Source of the DNA: Lachnospiraceae bacterium | Lineage (GTDB): Bacteria; Bacillota; Clostridia; Lachnospirales; Lachnospiraceae | Direction of reading: 5' to 3' | Assembly (NCBI GenBank): GCA_015057555.1 | Contig: SVEC01000009.1 | Coordinates: 1 to 64,000 of the forward strand | Length of the DNA stretch: 64,000 nt | Shown here: in pieces, positions 43,215 through 52,213 of the stretch | How positions within the stretch are numbered: position 1 is the first letter of the stretch | Layout of the letters: each line of letters starts with the position of its first letter | Made by a program: the position numbers and the translations under genes | The notes under the pieces: model-generated | The model's database searches: none | The model's input: the letters and a program-made list of their open reading frames with translations, nothing else | What the model was told of the DNA's origin: nothing

Positions 43215-43325
43215 ATGGGATTAACAGGAATAATACAAAAGGAACTGTCTAAACGATGGCGTAGCACACATAGGAACCGGATAAATAATGATGAAATATC
43301 AACTAGAATATTAATTAATAACTAA
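43215..43325 (+). CDS. Possible 36-codon small ORF in the trpB leader
   Basis: ATG at 43215 has AGGAGGTG seven bases upstream, one of the best ribosome sites in the region. The product is 36 aa, basic in the middle (KELSKRWRSTHRNR), with one Trp codon at position 15. It lies between the hairpin array and trpB. It may be a leader peptide, a small protein or chance; no homolog is recognised. With a single Trp codon, classical trp attenuation is unlikely, and the T-box already serves that role. Confidence 0.4.
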   Translation: MGLTGIIQKELSKRWRSTHRNRINNDEISTRILINN

Positions 43326-43377
43326 ATTATTATTAGCAATAATACAAAAACAATAAACATATATGGAGGACAAAACT

Positions 43378-44595
43378 ATGACTTTTAACAATATCGATTT
43401 TGACACATATTTCAAGAACTACCCAGACGCTAACGGCTACTATGGAAAGTACGGCGGAGCATACATCGCGCCTGAGCTTAAGAAGGCTATGGAGGAAATT
43501 AACGAGGCTTACTTCACCATCTGTAAGTCCAGCAAATTCATCAGTGAGCTAAGAAGAATCCGTAAGGAATTTCAGGGAAGACCAACCCCTATATCATATC
43601 TTGAGAGACTTTCAGGCTCTCTGGGGAATGTTCAGCTTTATGTAAAAAGAGAAGACTTAAACCACACCGGAGCCCATAAGCTTAATCACTGTATGGGCGA
43701 AGCACTTCTTGCAAAATACATGGGCAAGAAGAAGGTTATTGCAGAGACAGGAGCAGGTCAGCATGGTGTGGCTTTGGCTACGGCAGCAGCATACTTTGGA
43801 CTTGAATGTGACATCTATATGGGTGCTGTAGATATCAAGAAGCAGGCTCCAAATGTTGCTCGTATGAAGATTCTTGGCGCAAATGTAGTGGAGGTAACTC
43901 ATGGTCTTGCAACTTTGAAAGAAGCTGTAGACGCAGCATTTGAGGCATATTGCAAGGAGTACAAGGATGCAATATACTGCATTGGTTCAGTAGTGGGACC
44001 ACATCCATTTCCTATGATGGTAAGAGATTTCCAGAGTGTAGTTGGTATCGAGGCTCGTTCCCAGTTCCTTGAGATGACAGGTGAGCTTCCTGACGCAGTA
44101 GTAGCCTGTGTAGGCGGTGGCTCAAATGCCATGGGAATGTTCTCTGGCTTCTTAAATGACCCAGTTGACATCTACGGTGTAGAGCCACTTGGTAGAGGAA
44201 CTGCCCTTGGTGACCATGCAGCCAGTCTTAAGTACGGAACTGAAGGAATTATGCATGGCTTCAACAGCATTATGCTTAAGGATGAAAATGGTGAACCGGC
44301 TCCAGTTTACTCAGTAGCCAGTGGTCTGGACTATCCATCTAGTGGCCCAGAGCACGCCTTCCTCCACGACCTTGGAAGAGTAAAGTATGATGTGGTAGAT
44401 GATGAGGAAACCATCGACGCTTTCTTCAAGCTTTCAAGACTTGAGGGAATCATCCCAGCTATTGAGAGCTCCCACGCTGTAGCTTATGGTATGAAGCTTG
44501 CCAAGGAGATGGGTAAGGGTTCGATCCTTATATGCTTGTCAGGTAGAGGAGATAAGGATATGGATTATATTATAGAGAAGTATGGGATAAGATAG
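43378..44595 (+). CDS. trpB: Tryptophan synthase beta chain TrpB
   Basis: 405 aa, PLP enzyme joining indole and serine. The Schiff-base Lys lies in TGAHKLNH near residue 101, the catalytic Glu in AETGAGQHG, and the phosphate loop is [22 protein letters not shown] at the N-terminus is typical of TrpB1. TATGGAGG lies upstream of ATG 43378; a longer start at 43363 is less likely. No trpA or other trp gene adjoins. With the T-box in front it likely salvages indole, or partners a TrpA encoded elsewhere. Confidence 0.95.
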   Translation: MTFNNIDFDTYFKNYPDANGYYGKYGGAYIAPELKKAMEEINEAYFTICKSSKFISELRRIRKEFQGRPTPISYLERLSGSLGNVQLYVKREDLNHTGAHKLNHCMGEALLAKYMGKKKVIAETGAGQHGVALATAAAYFGLECDIYMGAVDIKKQAPNVARMKILGANVVEVTHGLATLKEAVDAAFEAYCKEYKDAIYCIGSVVGPHPFPMMVRDFQSVVGIEARSQFLEMTGELPDAVVACVGGGSNAMGMFSGFLNDPVDIYGVEPLGRGTALGDHAASLKYGTEGIMHGFNSIMLKDENGEPAPVYSVASGLDYPSSGPEHAFLHDLGRVKYDVVDDEETIDAFFKLSRLEGIIPAIESSHAVAYGMKLAKEMGKGSILICLSGRGDKDMDYIIEKYGIR

Positions 44596-44636
44596 GTTCT
44601 TGCCTTGACAATCCCACCTCAAAATGTTTTAATCAA

Positions 44637-44662
44637 AAAGGTCCGTCAATGTACGGACCTTT
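44637..44662 (+). other. Intercistronic hairpin between trpB and the transporter
   Basis: AAAGGTCCGT-caatgt-ACGGACCTTT, ten perfect pairs, followed by ATAAAG rather than a T-run. It looks more like an RNA-stability or pausing element than a full terminator. Confidence 0.5.
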
Positions 44663-44694
44663 ATAAAGTTATTACCGAATTCGGAGGAAATAAA

Positions 44695-46044
44695 ATGGAA
44701 AGAGAAAAACTAGGCAGTAGATTAGGTTTCCTGCTCCTTAGCGCAGGCTGTGCCATAGGAATCGGAAATGTATGGAAGTTTCCTTATATGGCGGGACAGT
44801 ACGGCGGTGGAGCATTTGTACTTATATACCTGTTCTTCTTGATTATTATGGGAGTACCTGTACTTACTATGGAGTTTGCTCTTGGCCGTGCATCACAGAA
44901 GAGTCCTGTAAAGCTTTATCAGCAGCTTGAAAAGCCAGGTCAGAAATGGCACATTCACGGCTACGCAGCTATGATTGGTAACTACCTTCTTATGATGTTT
45001 TATACCATCGTATCAGGTTGGATGGTTCAGTATTTTGTAAGGATTGCAAAGGGTGACTTTGAAGGAGCGGATGCTACAAAGGTTAAGGAAATTTTTGCTG
45101 ATATGAAGGCAGAGCCTGTAAGCATGGTTGTATATACAGCTATCGTTATTATCCTTGGATTTTTGGTATGCTCTATAGGTCTTCAGAAGGGACTTGAGCG
45201 AGTAACTAAGGTTATGATGATTGCTCTTCTTGTTATTATGGTTGTCCTTGCTATAAATAGTGCAACTATGGATGGTGGTGCAGAAGGTCTTAAGTTCTAC
45301 CTTGTGCCAGATTTTGATAGAATGATGGATATTGGTATAGCAGAGGTTATCGTTGGTGCCATGAACCAGGCATTCTTCACCCTTAGCTTAGGTATCGGTT
45401 CTATGGCAATCTTCGGTAGCTATATAAATAGAGACAGAGCCCTTATGGGTGAGGCGGTAAGCGTTGCTTCCCTTGATACATTTGTGGCATTTACCTCAGG
45501 ACTTATCATCTTCCCAGCTTGCTTTGCGTATGGAGTTGATGTAAATGCAGGTCCGGACCTTATATTTATCACTCTTCCTAACATATTCAATAATATGGCT
45601 ATGGGAAGGGTTTGGGGAACATTATTCTTTGTGTTCCTTACATTTGCAGCATTCTCAACAGTACTTGGAGTATTTGAAAATATTATCTCCTGCAATATGG
45701 ACCTTTTTGGCTGGAGCAGAAAGAAGACTTGTCTTATCAATACATTTTTAATGATAATCCTTTCACTCCCATGTGCACTTGGTTTCAATGTACTAGATGA
45801 CGTGGTTGTAGCAGGCAAGAACATAATGGATATGGAGGACTTCGCAGTAAGTAACATCCTTCTTCCACTCGGTTCACTGTGCTTCGTACTTTTCTGTACA
45901 CTTAGATATGGCTTTGGTTTTGATAAGTTTATGGAGGAAGCAAACACAGGTAAGGGACTTCAGGTTAAGAAGTGGATGAAGCCATATATGACCTATGTGC
46001 TACCAGTGATAGTATTTGTAATCTTTATAATGGGAATAATCTAA
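44695..46044 (+). CDS. Na+-dependent NSS-family transporter (predicted tryptophan importer)
   Basis: 449 aa with about eleven membrane segments. GFLLLSAGCAIGIGNVWKFPY and GGGAFVLIYLFFLI match transmembrane helix 1 and 2 of the LeuT/TnaT sodium:neurotransmitter symporter family. The start is at 44695 after TTCGGAGG. It lies 99 bases downstream of trpB with only a non-T-rich hairpin between, so it may share the Trp T-box. Tryptophan as substrate follows from that context; the NSS member TnaT is a known Trp transporter. Confidence 0.85.
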   Translation: MEREKLGSRLGFLLLSAGCAIGIGNVWKFPYMAGQYGGGAFVLIYLFFLIIMGVPVLTMEFALGRASQKSPVKLYQQLEKPGQKWHIHGYAAMIGNYLLMMFYTIVSGWMVQYFVRIAKGDFEGADATKVKEIFADMKAEPVSMVVYTAIVIILGFLVCSIGLQKGLERVTKVMMIALLVIMVVLAINSATMDGGAEGLKFYLVPDFDRMMDIGIAEVIVGAMNQAFFTLSLGIGSMAIFGSYINRDRALMGEAVSVASLDTFVAFTSGLIIFPACFAYGVDVNAGPDLIFITLPNIFNNMAMGRVWGTLFFVFLTFAAFSTVLGVFENIISCNMDLFGWSRKKTCLINTFLMIILSLPCALGFNVLDDVVVAGKNIMDMEDFAVSNILLPLGSLCFVLFCTLRYGFGFDKFMEEANTGKGLQVKKWMKPYMTYVLPVIVFVIFIMGII

Positions 46045-46071
46045 AAAGGTTGATATAAAACTTAATTTGCG

Positions 46072-46113
46072 ACTCACCTATAAATATGTTAAAATTTATG
46101 GGTGAGTTTTTTA
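46072..46113 (+). terminator. Terminator of the trpB-transporter unit
   Basis: ACTCACCTATAAAT pairs with ATTTATGGGTGAGT and is followed by TTTTTA. Confidence 0.85.
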
Positions 46114-46144
46114 TATGTTCATAAACAGCCCGAGGGATACCACC

Positions 46145-46272
46145 AGGGCTGTGCCAATAAATTATAATCCGGCCGCGACAGTGGTGGGGACTAAGCTGAC
46201 CATTGCATCGCACGTGTCAGCGTGGACCCACCCTAGGCAGGCCGGCCAGTACAGTTAGTTGTGCACAGCCCT
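46145..46272. ncRNA. Full copy C of the recurrent structured element
   Basis: The outer stem pairs AGGGCTGTGC (46145-46154) with GCACAGCCCT (46263-46272). Next come CCGGCC against GGCCGG, GGTGGG against CCCACC, and a GCTGAC/GTCAGC hairpin. The conserved blocks GCGACAG (46175-46181) and CCCTAGGCAG (46231-46240) match, in reverse orientation, those of copy B. Helices differ in sequence from copy B but stay paired, which is the pattern of compensatory change. Here it lies in the leader of the DUF4272 gene, and a GCCCTC/GAGGGC hairpin follows before the ribosome site. Confidence 0.65.
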
Positions 46273-46318
46273 CTGCAAGTGGTTGCCGAGGGCGTTCGGG
46301 AAACAAGGAGGAATAAAT

Positions 46319-47512
46319 ATGTCAGAAACACAGCAGGCAAATATTACACTTTACTGCGCAGGCAGCAATCTACAGGGCTTTAAGGACAAGGTACTATCAG
46401 CCTTTGGTAAGAATGCCATAGAAGCAGTTGGGGACAGCGACTATGATTTTGAGATAAAATTGCAGGATGAATCTATGGTGAAGTTCTCAGTTATGAACAA
46501 TCCACAGGTTCTTATGCAACAGAATATGGGTATGGCAAACTTCTTTGCCCAGGCACCTCTTAAGGATGATAAGGTGAAGACGGCAGCTATTCATCAGATA
46601 AAGATGTTTACAGCTATAATCGGTATTACATTTCCTATAAATCAGGACAATAATAGAACCAATGCTATTGTGGGAACAATTCATGGAGTGGCAAAGCTTA
46701 TTACTGCATTTGTGCTTTATCCAACTATGGAGCTATTCCATCCAGAGGGTAAGCTTCTTATCTCTGTTAAGGGTCAGACTGATTTTACAGAGTACTATCC
46801 TATAATGTGCAGGGATATGGTTATGCCTAATATTAAGATGTCAGAGGCTGACGAAACCAGAGCTAAGAAGAATAATGAAATTCTTAAAGCTAAGGGACTT
46901 CCTTGCCCAGAGGGTATGCCAGTTTCAGCATTTGAGGAAAAGAGTGTAATTCCTGATAAGGAAACCATAATTAAGCGTTCAGTGGCAATATTTGTAGCGG
47001 CAGTTAAGAGTGAGGTTTATGGCTCTGGTGCTTATGAGGAACCAGATGCAAAATTATCGGAGCTTCTTCAGGCACTTGAGGATAGATATGGTAAGCTGGA
47101 TTTCTTATCTAAGGAGGAGCAGGCTTACATAGCTAATAATTCACCAGCACCAGCTGATGTGAACAAGTTTGGTTGGAGATATGAGTGCTGTGCAGTGCTT
47201 CTCTGGGCATTGAATTTGTTAGAGTTAAATGAGCCGGATGAGATAGTGGATGCAGCAACACTAGGAGAGATTATCTGGACTAATGATATGGCTTCACTTA
47301 TGGATAAAGCAGTGGTAAGAGACAAGTCAGAGCTTCTTGATAAGCAGGATATTCTTCACCGCTATGATTGGGCTTGCATCGAGGGACAGATTAAGAAACT
47401 AGAGATTACTCAGGTAAGTTCAGAGATAGTTGTGGAGTGGCATTATGCACTTAACTGGTTAACTGGAGTTGAGGGTGTAACTGACTGGGACAATGTGCCT
47501 AGAAAGGCTTAG
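46319..47512 (+). CDS. DUF4272 domain-containing protein
   Basis: 397 aa, soluble. The second half (KNNEILKAKGLPCPEGMPV, VIKRSVAIFVAAVKSEVY-like text, then GWRYECCAVLLWALNLLELNEPDEIVDA and the C-terminal EIVVEWHYALNWLTG ... WDNV) is the DUF4272 domain, of unknown function. The first 130 residues form an extra domain. Start at 46319 follows AAGGAGG. Its leader contains structured element C. Confidence 0.85.
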   Translation: MSETQQANITLYCAGSNLQGFKDKVLSAFGKNAIEAVGDSDYDFEIKLQDESMVKFSVMNNPQVLMQQNMGMANFFAQAPLKDDKVKTAAIHQIKMFTAIIGITFPINQDNNRTNAIVGTIHGVAKLITAFVLYPTMELFHPEGKLLISVKGQTDFTEYYPIMCRDMVMPNIKMSEADETRAKKNNEILKAKGLPCPEGMPVSAFEEKSVIPDKETIIKRSVAIFVAAVKSEVYGSGAYEEPDAKLSELLQALEDRYGKLDFLSKEEQAYIANNSPAPADVNKFGWRYECCAVLLWALNLLELNEPDEIVDAATLGEIIWTNDMASLMDKAVVRDKSELLDKQDILHRYDWACIEGQIKKLEITQVSSEIVVEWHYALNWLTGVEGVTDWDNVPRKA

Positions 47513-47532
47513 ATAATTCAAAAATATATTAG

Positions 47533-47577
47533 TGCGCAGGTTGCAGATTTTTGGCTGCAGCTTGCGCATTTATTTTT
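47533..47577 (+). terminator. Terminator after the DUF4272 gene
   Basis: TGCGCA-gg-TTGCAG ... CTGCAG-ct-TGCGCA hairpin followed by TTTATTTTT. Confidence 0.8.
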
Positions 47578-47735
47578 GCCATAATATTAGAATAATATAG
47601 TATTAAGAGATTTTATGGTGGAAAAATAGGGCAATGTTGTGGTAGAATATTGATATACGTGAGCAAAAATATATTTGCTCTATAAGAATGATAGCTATGT
47701 GACTCAGCACCACCAAGATGTGAAAGGATTTCATT

Positions 47736-48872
47736 ATGAAAAATATTATCGGCGCCATAACCTGTACCTTAATTTCATATGCCATTGCAATATGCGGATA
47801 TATGTTTACCCATGGTTGCAGTCTTGGGGATTTGGCAGAAATTTCAGTGGAAGATAAGAGATTTCTCTTAGTGCTTCTTGTGGCGCAGACTATTATAGTG
47901 TGGACTTATTTCTTCTATATTTTGACTATACGTAAGAGAAATGCTAACAGACTTAAAACTGAGGAGAATCGCCAGCTGCTTTTGCAGAGAAGATACCAGA
48001 TAGTAATAGATAATTCCGGGGAGATGATGTATGAGATAAGTCTTAATAATGACGCATGCATTTCCACAGATAAGATTAGAGAAAAATTTGGTTGGGACAT
48101 TCCTAAGCAGGTTGATAATTTGGATGTGAGAAAGCTATTTCAGATTTTGCATGTTCACCCAGAGGATGAAGCATTGTTCTATAATTCCACATCTGGACTT
48201 ATTACTAATAAGATGACTAAGGAGATAACTGTCCGTATGCAAAGGGCGGATGGTACCTATATTTGGTGTAATATAATCTACATCCCTCTTCTTGATGGAG
48301 ATAATAATATGGTGTCTATCGTAGGTAAGATAGAGGACGTTGATAGTGAGGTTAAGGAGAAGGAACGTTTGGAGCATCAGTCCAGAACTGACGGACTTAC
48401 AGGTCTTATGAATAAGCAGACCTTCGAGGAGGAGGCTATGAAGTTTTTGATGACCAGCATTTCTACTGGCTCAGCTCTTCTCTTTATCGATATGGACTAT
48501 TTTAAGGATGTTAATGACAAGTTTGGTCACACTATGGGTGATAGAGCTATTAGAGACATAGCTTTAAAGCTTCAGGTTATATTTGCTAACTGTGATATGG
48601 TATCTAGATTTGGGGGAGATGAATTCCTTATATTTGTTAAGAATATTCCGAGAGATACTCTTCTTGATAAGCTTGCATGGGCAGTAGAGAAGCTTAAGGA
48701 AACCTATTCAAATGGAGTGGACACAGTTAATCTTTCTGCCAGCATAGGTGTAGCATACTGTATGGCGGATAAGATAGCTTACAATACACTTCTTGAGGCT
48801 GCAGATAATTCTCTGTACGCGGCTAAGGAGCTTGGAAGAAGCAGATATATAATTAGAGATGTTTATAGTTAA
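47736..48872 (+). CDS. Membrane diguanylate cyclase (PAS-GGDEF)
   Basis: 378 aa. Two hydrophobic segments fill residues 1-65. A PAS domain follows at about 80-205, with the PAC-like WCNIIYIPLLDGDNNMVSIVG. The GGDEF domain (about 210-375) has DGLTGLMNK, DMDYFKDVNDKFGH and an intact FGGDEF active site near residue 292. It should make c-di-GMP from GTP. RBS AAAGGA. With the EAL protein at 11635 the window codes both making and breaking of c-di-GMP. Confidence 0.9.
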   Translation: MKNIIGAITCTLISYAIAICGYMFTHGCSLGDLAEISVEDKRFLLVLLVAQTIIVWTYFFYILTIRKRNANRLKTEENRQLLLQRRYQIVIDNSGEMMYEISLNNDACISTDKIREKFGWDIPKQVDNLDVRKLFQILHVHPEDEALFYNSTSGLITNKMTKEITVRMQRADGTYIWCNIIYIPLLDGDNNMVSIVGKIEDVDSEVKEKERLEHQSRTDGLTGLMNKQTFEEEAMKFLMTSISTGSALLFIDMDYFKDVNDKFGHTMGDRAIRDIALKLQVIFANCDMVSRFGGDEFLIFVKNIPRDTLLDKLAWAVEKLKETYSNGVDTVNLSASIGVAYCMADKIAYNTLLEAADNSLYAAKELGRSRYIIRDVYS

Positions 48873-48959
48873 ATTGTGATGATATAAATTGTCAAATTCC
48901 AATCTAAGCAAAGCATGTATATAAAGCTTAGAGAGAAGTTTAAGGAATGGGTAACCTAG

Positions 48960-49727
48960 ATGAACGAGATAGATTTATTAAAATCCAGACTTAAAGATCT
49001 GGCAAATAAGTCATACAAGCAAAATATATATACGTACTCAGCATTTCTTACTTCTGTAGAGCTTGTGTGCTTGGATGAGCTAAGAGATGAGATGTCATTT
49101 GTGGATTATGAAACCTTCGGAGGCTATGAACTGGCGGAGAGGCAGCTGGTTGGCTTTGGCTCGGAACGTGCATTGGGTTACACAGGTGATTGGCCTATTA
49201 AGATTATCAAGGTGGAACCTCTTATAGATAAATTTGCAGATGACTTAAGTCATAGAGATTTCTTAGGTGCCATTATGAACCTTGGTATAGAGAGAAATGT
49301 ATTCGGAGATATATTGGTTAAGGATGGTAAGAGAGCATATATATTTGCCATGGAGTCCATAGCAGATTTTATTATGGATAATCTTACTAAAATTAAGCAC
49401 ACTAACGTTAAGGCCAGCATAGTTGAGCCAGGGACAGATTCTATGGAGGACTTAAAGCCGACTCTGGTGGATATGGATGTTATAGTTGCATCCCCTAGGT
49501 TTGATGCAATCATCGGTGGAGCTACCAAGGTATCTCGAAGTGAGGCTTTGAATTTATTTAAGGCTAAGAAGGTAACCTTAAATGGCAGGCTATGTGAGCG
49601 TAATAGCATGACTCTAAAGGATGGAGATATATTTTCCATAAGGGGCTACGGCAAGTTTAAATTCTGTGGAGCAGGCAATGAAACTCGCAAGGGTAGAGTG
49701 TATGTTAAACTGAAAAAATATGTGTGA
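48960..49727 (+). CDS. YlmH-type S4 RNA-binding protein
   Basis: 255 aa. An N-terminal mixed domain contains FGGYELAERQLVGFG and the YlmH-typical LGAIMNLGIERNVFGDILV. The C-terminal S4 domain, from about 180, has SRSEALNLFKAKKVTLNG and DIFSIRGYGKFKF. YlmH homologs bind RNA and the ribosome and help rescue stalled ribosomes. It is usually near the division (ylm/divIVA) genes; here it stands alone. The ribosome site is weak. Confidence 0.85.
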   Translation: MNEIDLLKSRLKDLANKSYKQNIYTYSAFLTSVELVCLDELRDEMSFVDYETFGGYELAERQLVGFGSERALGYTGDWPIKIIKVEPLIDKFADDLSHRDFLGAIMNLGIERNVFGDILVKDGKRAYIFAMESIADFIMDNLTKIKHTNVKASIVEPGTDSMEDLKPTLVDMDVIVASPRFDAIIGGATKVSRSEALNLFKAKKVTLNGRLCERNSMTLKDGDIFSIRGYGKFKFCGAGNETRKGRVYVKLKKYV

Positions 49728-49883
49728 TATTTAGTGCTGGTTTGTAGCTGTGTCAGCACGGAAAGCGGCAAGTGAGTATCATACAAAATAGTTTAAAATA
49801 AAATTAACTTTACATAGTAGGGCCAGATGGCTATACTAAAGAATGGGTGCATACCCAAATACTAGGAAAAGGAGAGCAAGGGC

Positions 49884-50825
49884 ATGATAAGTAAATACAT
49901 TACTGACAATGGAACCTTAAGAGAGATTAACGAATACACACCGGGAATGTGGATTAATCTCACGGCGCCCAGTCATGATGAAAGCAACGATATAGCTCAA
50001 AAATATAATATCGACCTAGCCGATGTTCGTGCCGCTCTCGATGAAGAAGAGTCATCACGTGTGGATGTTAATGAAGACTATGTTCTTATCCTCTTCGATA
50101 TTCCTACAGTTGAGATTCGTCATAATCAGGAGGCGTACACAACTATTCCTCTTGGTATTATTTGGACTGACGAGGCAATTATTACAGTGTGCTCCGTGGA
50201 GACACCGGTTATAAAGCATTTTATAGTGAATCACCTTAGAGATTTTACTACCAAGAAGCAGGTTAGATTCACTTATCAGATTATATATAGAACCAATATG
50301 TTGTATCAGTCATATCTTCGTATCATTGATAGACGTCGTCTTGAGATGGAGGAAAAGATGGGTGGAGTTACTGAGAATGCAGATATCGTAAATCTTCATG
50401 AATTGGAATCCAACCTTGTATACTTCGATACATCACTTCGTGCTAATCGAATGATAGTAGATAGACTTACCCGTTACAGCGGTATTAAGAAGTTCCCTGA
50501 GGATCAGGAGCTTTTAGATGATGTTATAGTCGAGAACCTTCAGGCTATCGAGATGACCCAGATTTATCGAGACATCCTAAAGGGTACCAGAGAGTTGATG
50601 TCAACTATGATCGACAACCGCCAGAATGAGATTATGAAATACCTGACCGCCATCACAATTGTTATGGCTATACCGACTATTATTTCAGGTATCTATGGTA
50701 TGAATGTAAATGGAGAGGGTATGCCATTCTCACAGTCACCATATGGATTTACTATCGTGTGTGGAATAACACTTTTGGTGTGCCTTGTAGTGGCGTTCTT
50801 CTTGAAGAAACGAAAAATGTTATAA
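49884..50825 (+). CDS. corA: CorA-family magnesium transporter
   Basis: 313 aa. A long cytosolic domain is followed by two C-terminal membrane helices. YGMN, the signature GMN of the pore, is near residue 272, preceded by TIVMAIPTIISGI. A basic tail (KKRKML) ends it. It imports Mg2+ and sometimes Co2+ or Ni2+; the B12 genes that follow would use cobalt, but the cloverleaf terminator and riboswitch separate them. RBS AAAAGGAGAG. Confidence 0.92.
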   Translation: MISKYITDNGTLREINEYTPGMWINLTAPSHDESNDIAQKYNIDLADVRAALDEEESSRVDVNEDYVLILFDIPTVEIRHNQEAYTTIPLGIIWTDEAIITVCSVETPVIKHFIVNHLRDFTTKKQVRFTYQIIYRTNMLYQSYLRIIDRRRLEMEEKMGGVTENADIVNLHELESNLVYFDTSLRANRMIVDRLTRYSGIKKFPEDQELLDDVIVENLQAIEMTQIYRDILKGTRELMSTMIDNRQNEIMKYLTAITIVMAIPTIISGIYGMNVNGEGMPFSQSPYGFTIVCGITLLVCLVVAFFLKKRKML

Positions 50826-50826
50826 T

Positions 50827-50954
50827 GAGCCGTGCGTAAAAAAGTCAGAATGTATCTATCGGGAGCTTGCTCACAGATAGATACATTCTGACTTTTTTGC
50901 ATAGGGCGAATGCCCTACAGTCCGCAAGTTTTACTTGCGGACTTGGCACGGCTC
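50827..50954. ncRNA. Cloverleaf-shaped structured element between corA and btuF
   Basis: P1 pairs GAGCCGTGC (50827) with GCACGGCTC (50946-50954). Within it are three hairpins. P2 has 23 perfect pairs (50838-50860 with 50876-50898), with A6 and T6 ends around GTCAGAATGTATCTATC. P3 is AGGGC-gaat-GCCCT. P4 is AGTCCGCAAGT/ACTTGCGGACT. P2 alone can be a bidirectional terminator for corA. The outer P1 and the extra arms go beyond what a terminator needs. No family recognised. Confidence 0.6.
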
Positions 50955-51027
50955 GTAAAAAGGAAAAATAATAGATGTTGTTAAAAAAGGTGTTGAAATT
51001 AATGGGTTCAAATGCTACACTCCTCCT

Positions 51028-51213
51028 GTGGTGCCTTTGTAGTGAAAGGTGAAAAGGGAATGCGGTGCAAATCCGTAGCAGCCTCTACTACTGTAAGCAG
51101 ACATATTTATAGCCCACATCCGCAACCCATATTAAGACATGCGGCGTCATTGGAGATTATTCTCTGAGAAGGCGAGGGTTATGAAGTCTGTAAGCCAGGA
51201 GACCTGCCATAAT
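51028..51213 (+). promoter_or_regulatory. Cobalamin riboswitch
   Basis: GTGCC ... AAAGGTGAAAAGGGAA, GGTGCAAATCC, ACTGTAAGC and the B12-box region GTAAGCCAGGAGACCTGCC are in the order of the AdoCbl class. It ends about 50 bases before the btuF start. It should shut the btu-cob genes when B12 is plentiful. Confidence 0.93.
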
Positions 51214-51260
51214 AATTATTTTTGACTTTTGTTGAGGCGAAAGGAAAAGAATGGAGTAAT

Positions 51261-52196
51261 ATGAAAATTTTTAAGAACAAGGTAGCCTTGCTCCTTGCCA
51301 TGCTGATGCTTGTTGTGGGACTTAGCGCTTGTGGCGAAAAGGCAAATGAAGATGGTAAGGAAGCTGCTAAGGCAGAGCAGACAGCTTATCCACTTACTGT
51401 AACAGACACAAATGGCGAGTCAGTAACTATTGAGAAAGAGCCACAGAGAGTGGTTTCTGTAGCACCTAACCTCACTGAGGTTGTGTATAAGCTTGGTGCA
51501 CAGGATAAGCTTGTGGGAAGAAGTGATTATTGTGATTATCCTGCAGAGGTATCTGCTATTGATTCTGTAGGAACTATTACAGGTCCAGATGTGGAGAAGA
51601 TTATTTCTCTTAATCCGGATTTGGTAATTGTGTCAACACATTTTGATGAGGCGAATGCTAAGGTTCTTGACGAGGCAGGAATTCAGGTGTTAACTCTTTA
51701 TGACCAGGGAGATGTAAATGGAGTATATACTGTAATCGATACCTTAGGTCAGGCTCTCAATAAGAATGCCGAGGCTGATGCATGTGTTGAGGATATGAAG
51801 AAAACCATAGCTGATGTAGAGACTAAGGTTAAAGACCTTGAGAAGCCTACAGTTTACTATGTAGTTGGTTATGGTGAATATGGAGATTATACTGCAGGTG
51901 GAGATACATTTATCCATGGAATTATCGAGGCTGCAGGTGGAGATAATATTGCAAAGGATATTTCCGGTTGGAGCATAAGCCTTGAGATACTTGTTGAGGC
52001 AGATCCGAAGATAATTATTATAAATGAAGCTATGAAGGAGGACTTTATGAGCGCTCCTACATATTGCGAGCTTACTGCTGTTAAGGAGGGTAGAGTTTAT
52101 ACCCTTGATGTAAATATGCTTGAGAGACAGGGATATAGAAACGCTGAGGGTGTTAAGGCTTTGGCGGAGATTTTCCATCCGGAAGCATTTAAGTAA
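51261..52196 (+). CDS. btuF: Cobalamin-binding lipoprotein BtuF
   Basis: 311 aa. The signal peptide ends in the lipobox LSAC, then a flexible EKANEDGKEAAKAEQ linker. The type III binding fold has RVVSVAPNLTEVVYKLG, LVGRSDYCDYP and PDLVIVSTHFDE, typical of BtuF. It hands corrinoids to BtuC. Start at 51261 follows GGAGTAAT; an upstream in-frame start at 51222 lies inside the riboswitch tail. Confidence 0.92.
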   Translation: MKIFKNKVALLLAMLMLVVGLSACGEKANEDGKEAAKAEQTAYPLTVTDTNGESVTIEKEPQRVVSVAPNLTEVVYKLGAQDKLVGRSDYCDYPAEVSAIDSVGTITGPDVEKIISLNPDLVIVSTHFDEANAKVLDEAGIQVLTLYDQGDVNGVYTVIDTLGQALNKNAEADACVEDMKKTIADVETKVKDLEKPTVYYVVGYGEYGDYTAGGDTFIHGIIEAAGGDNIAKDISGWSISLEILVEADPKIIIINEAMKEDFMSAPTYCELTAVKEGRVYTLDVNMLERQGYRNAEGVKALAEIFHPEAFK

Positions 52197-52213
52197 AGGA
52201 GCTTGCAAGGATT

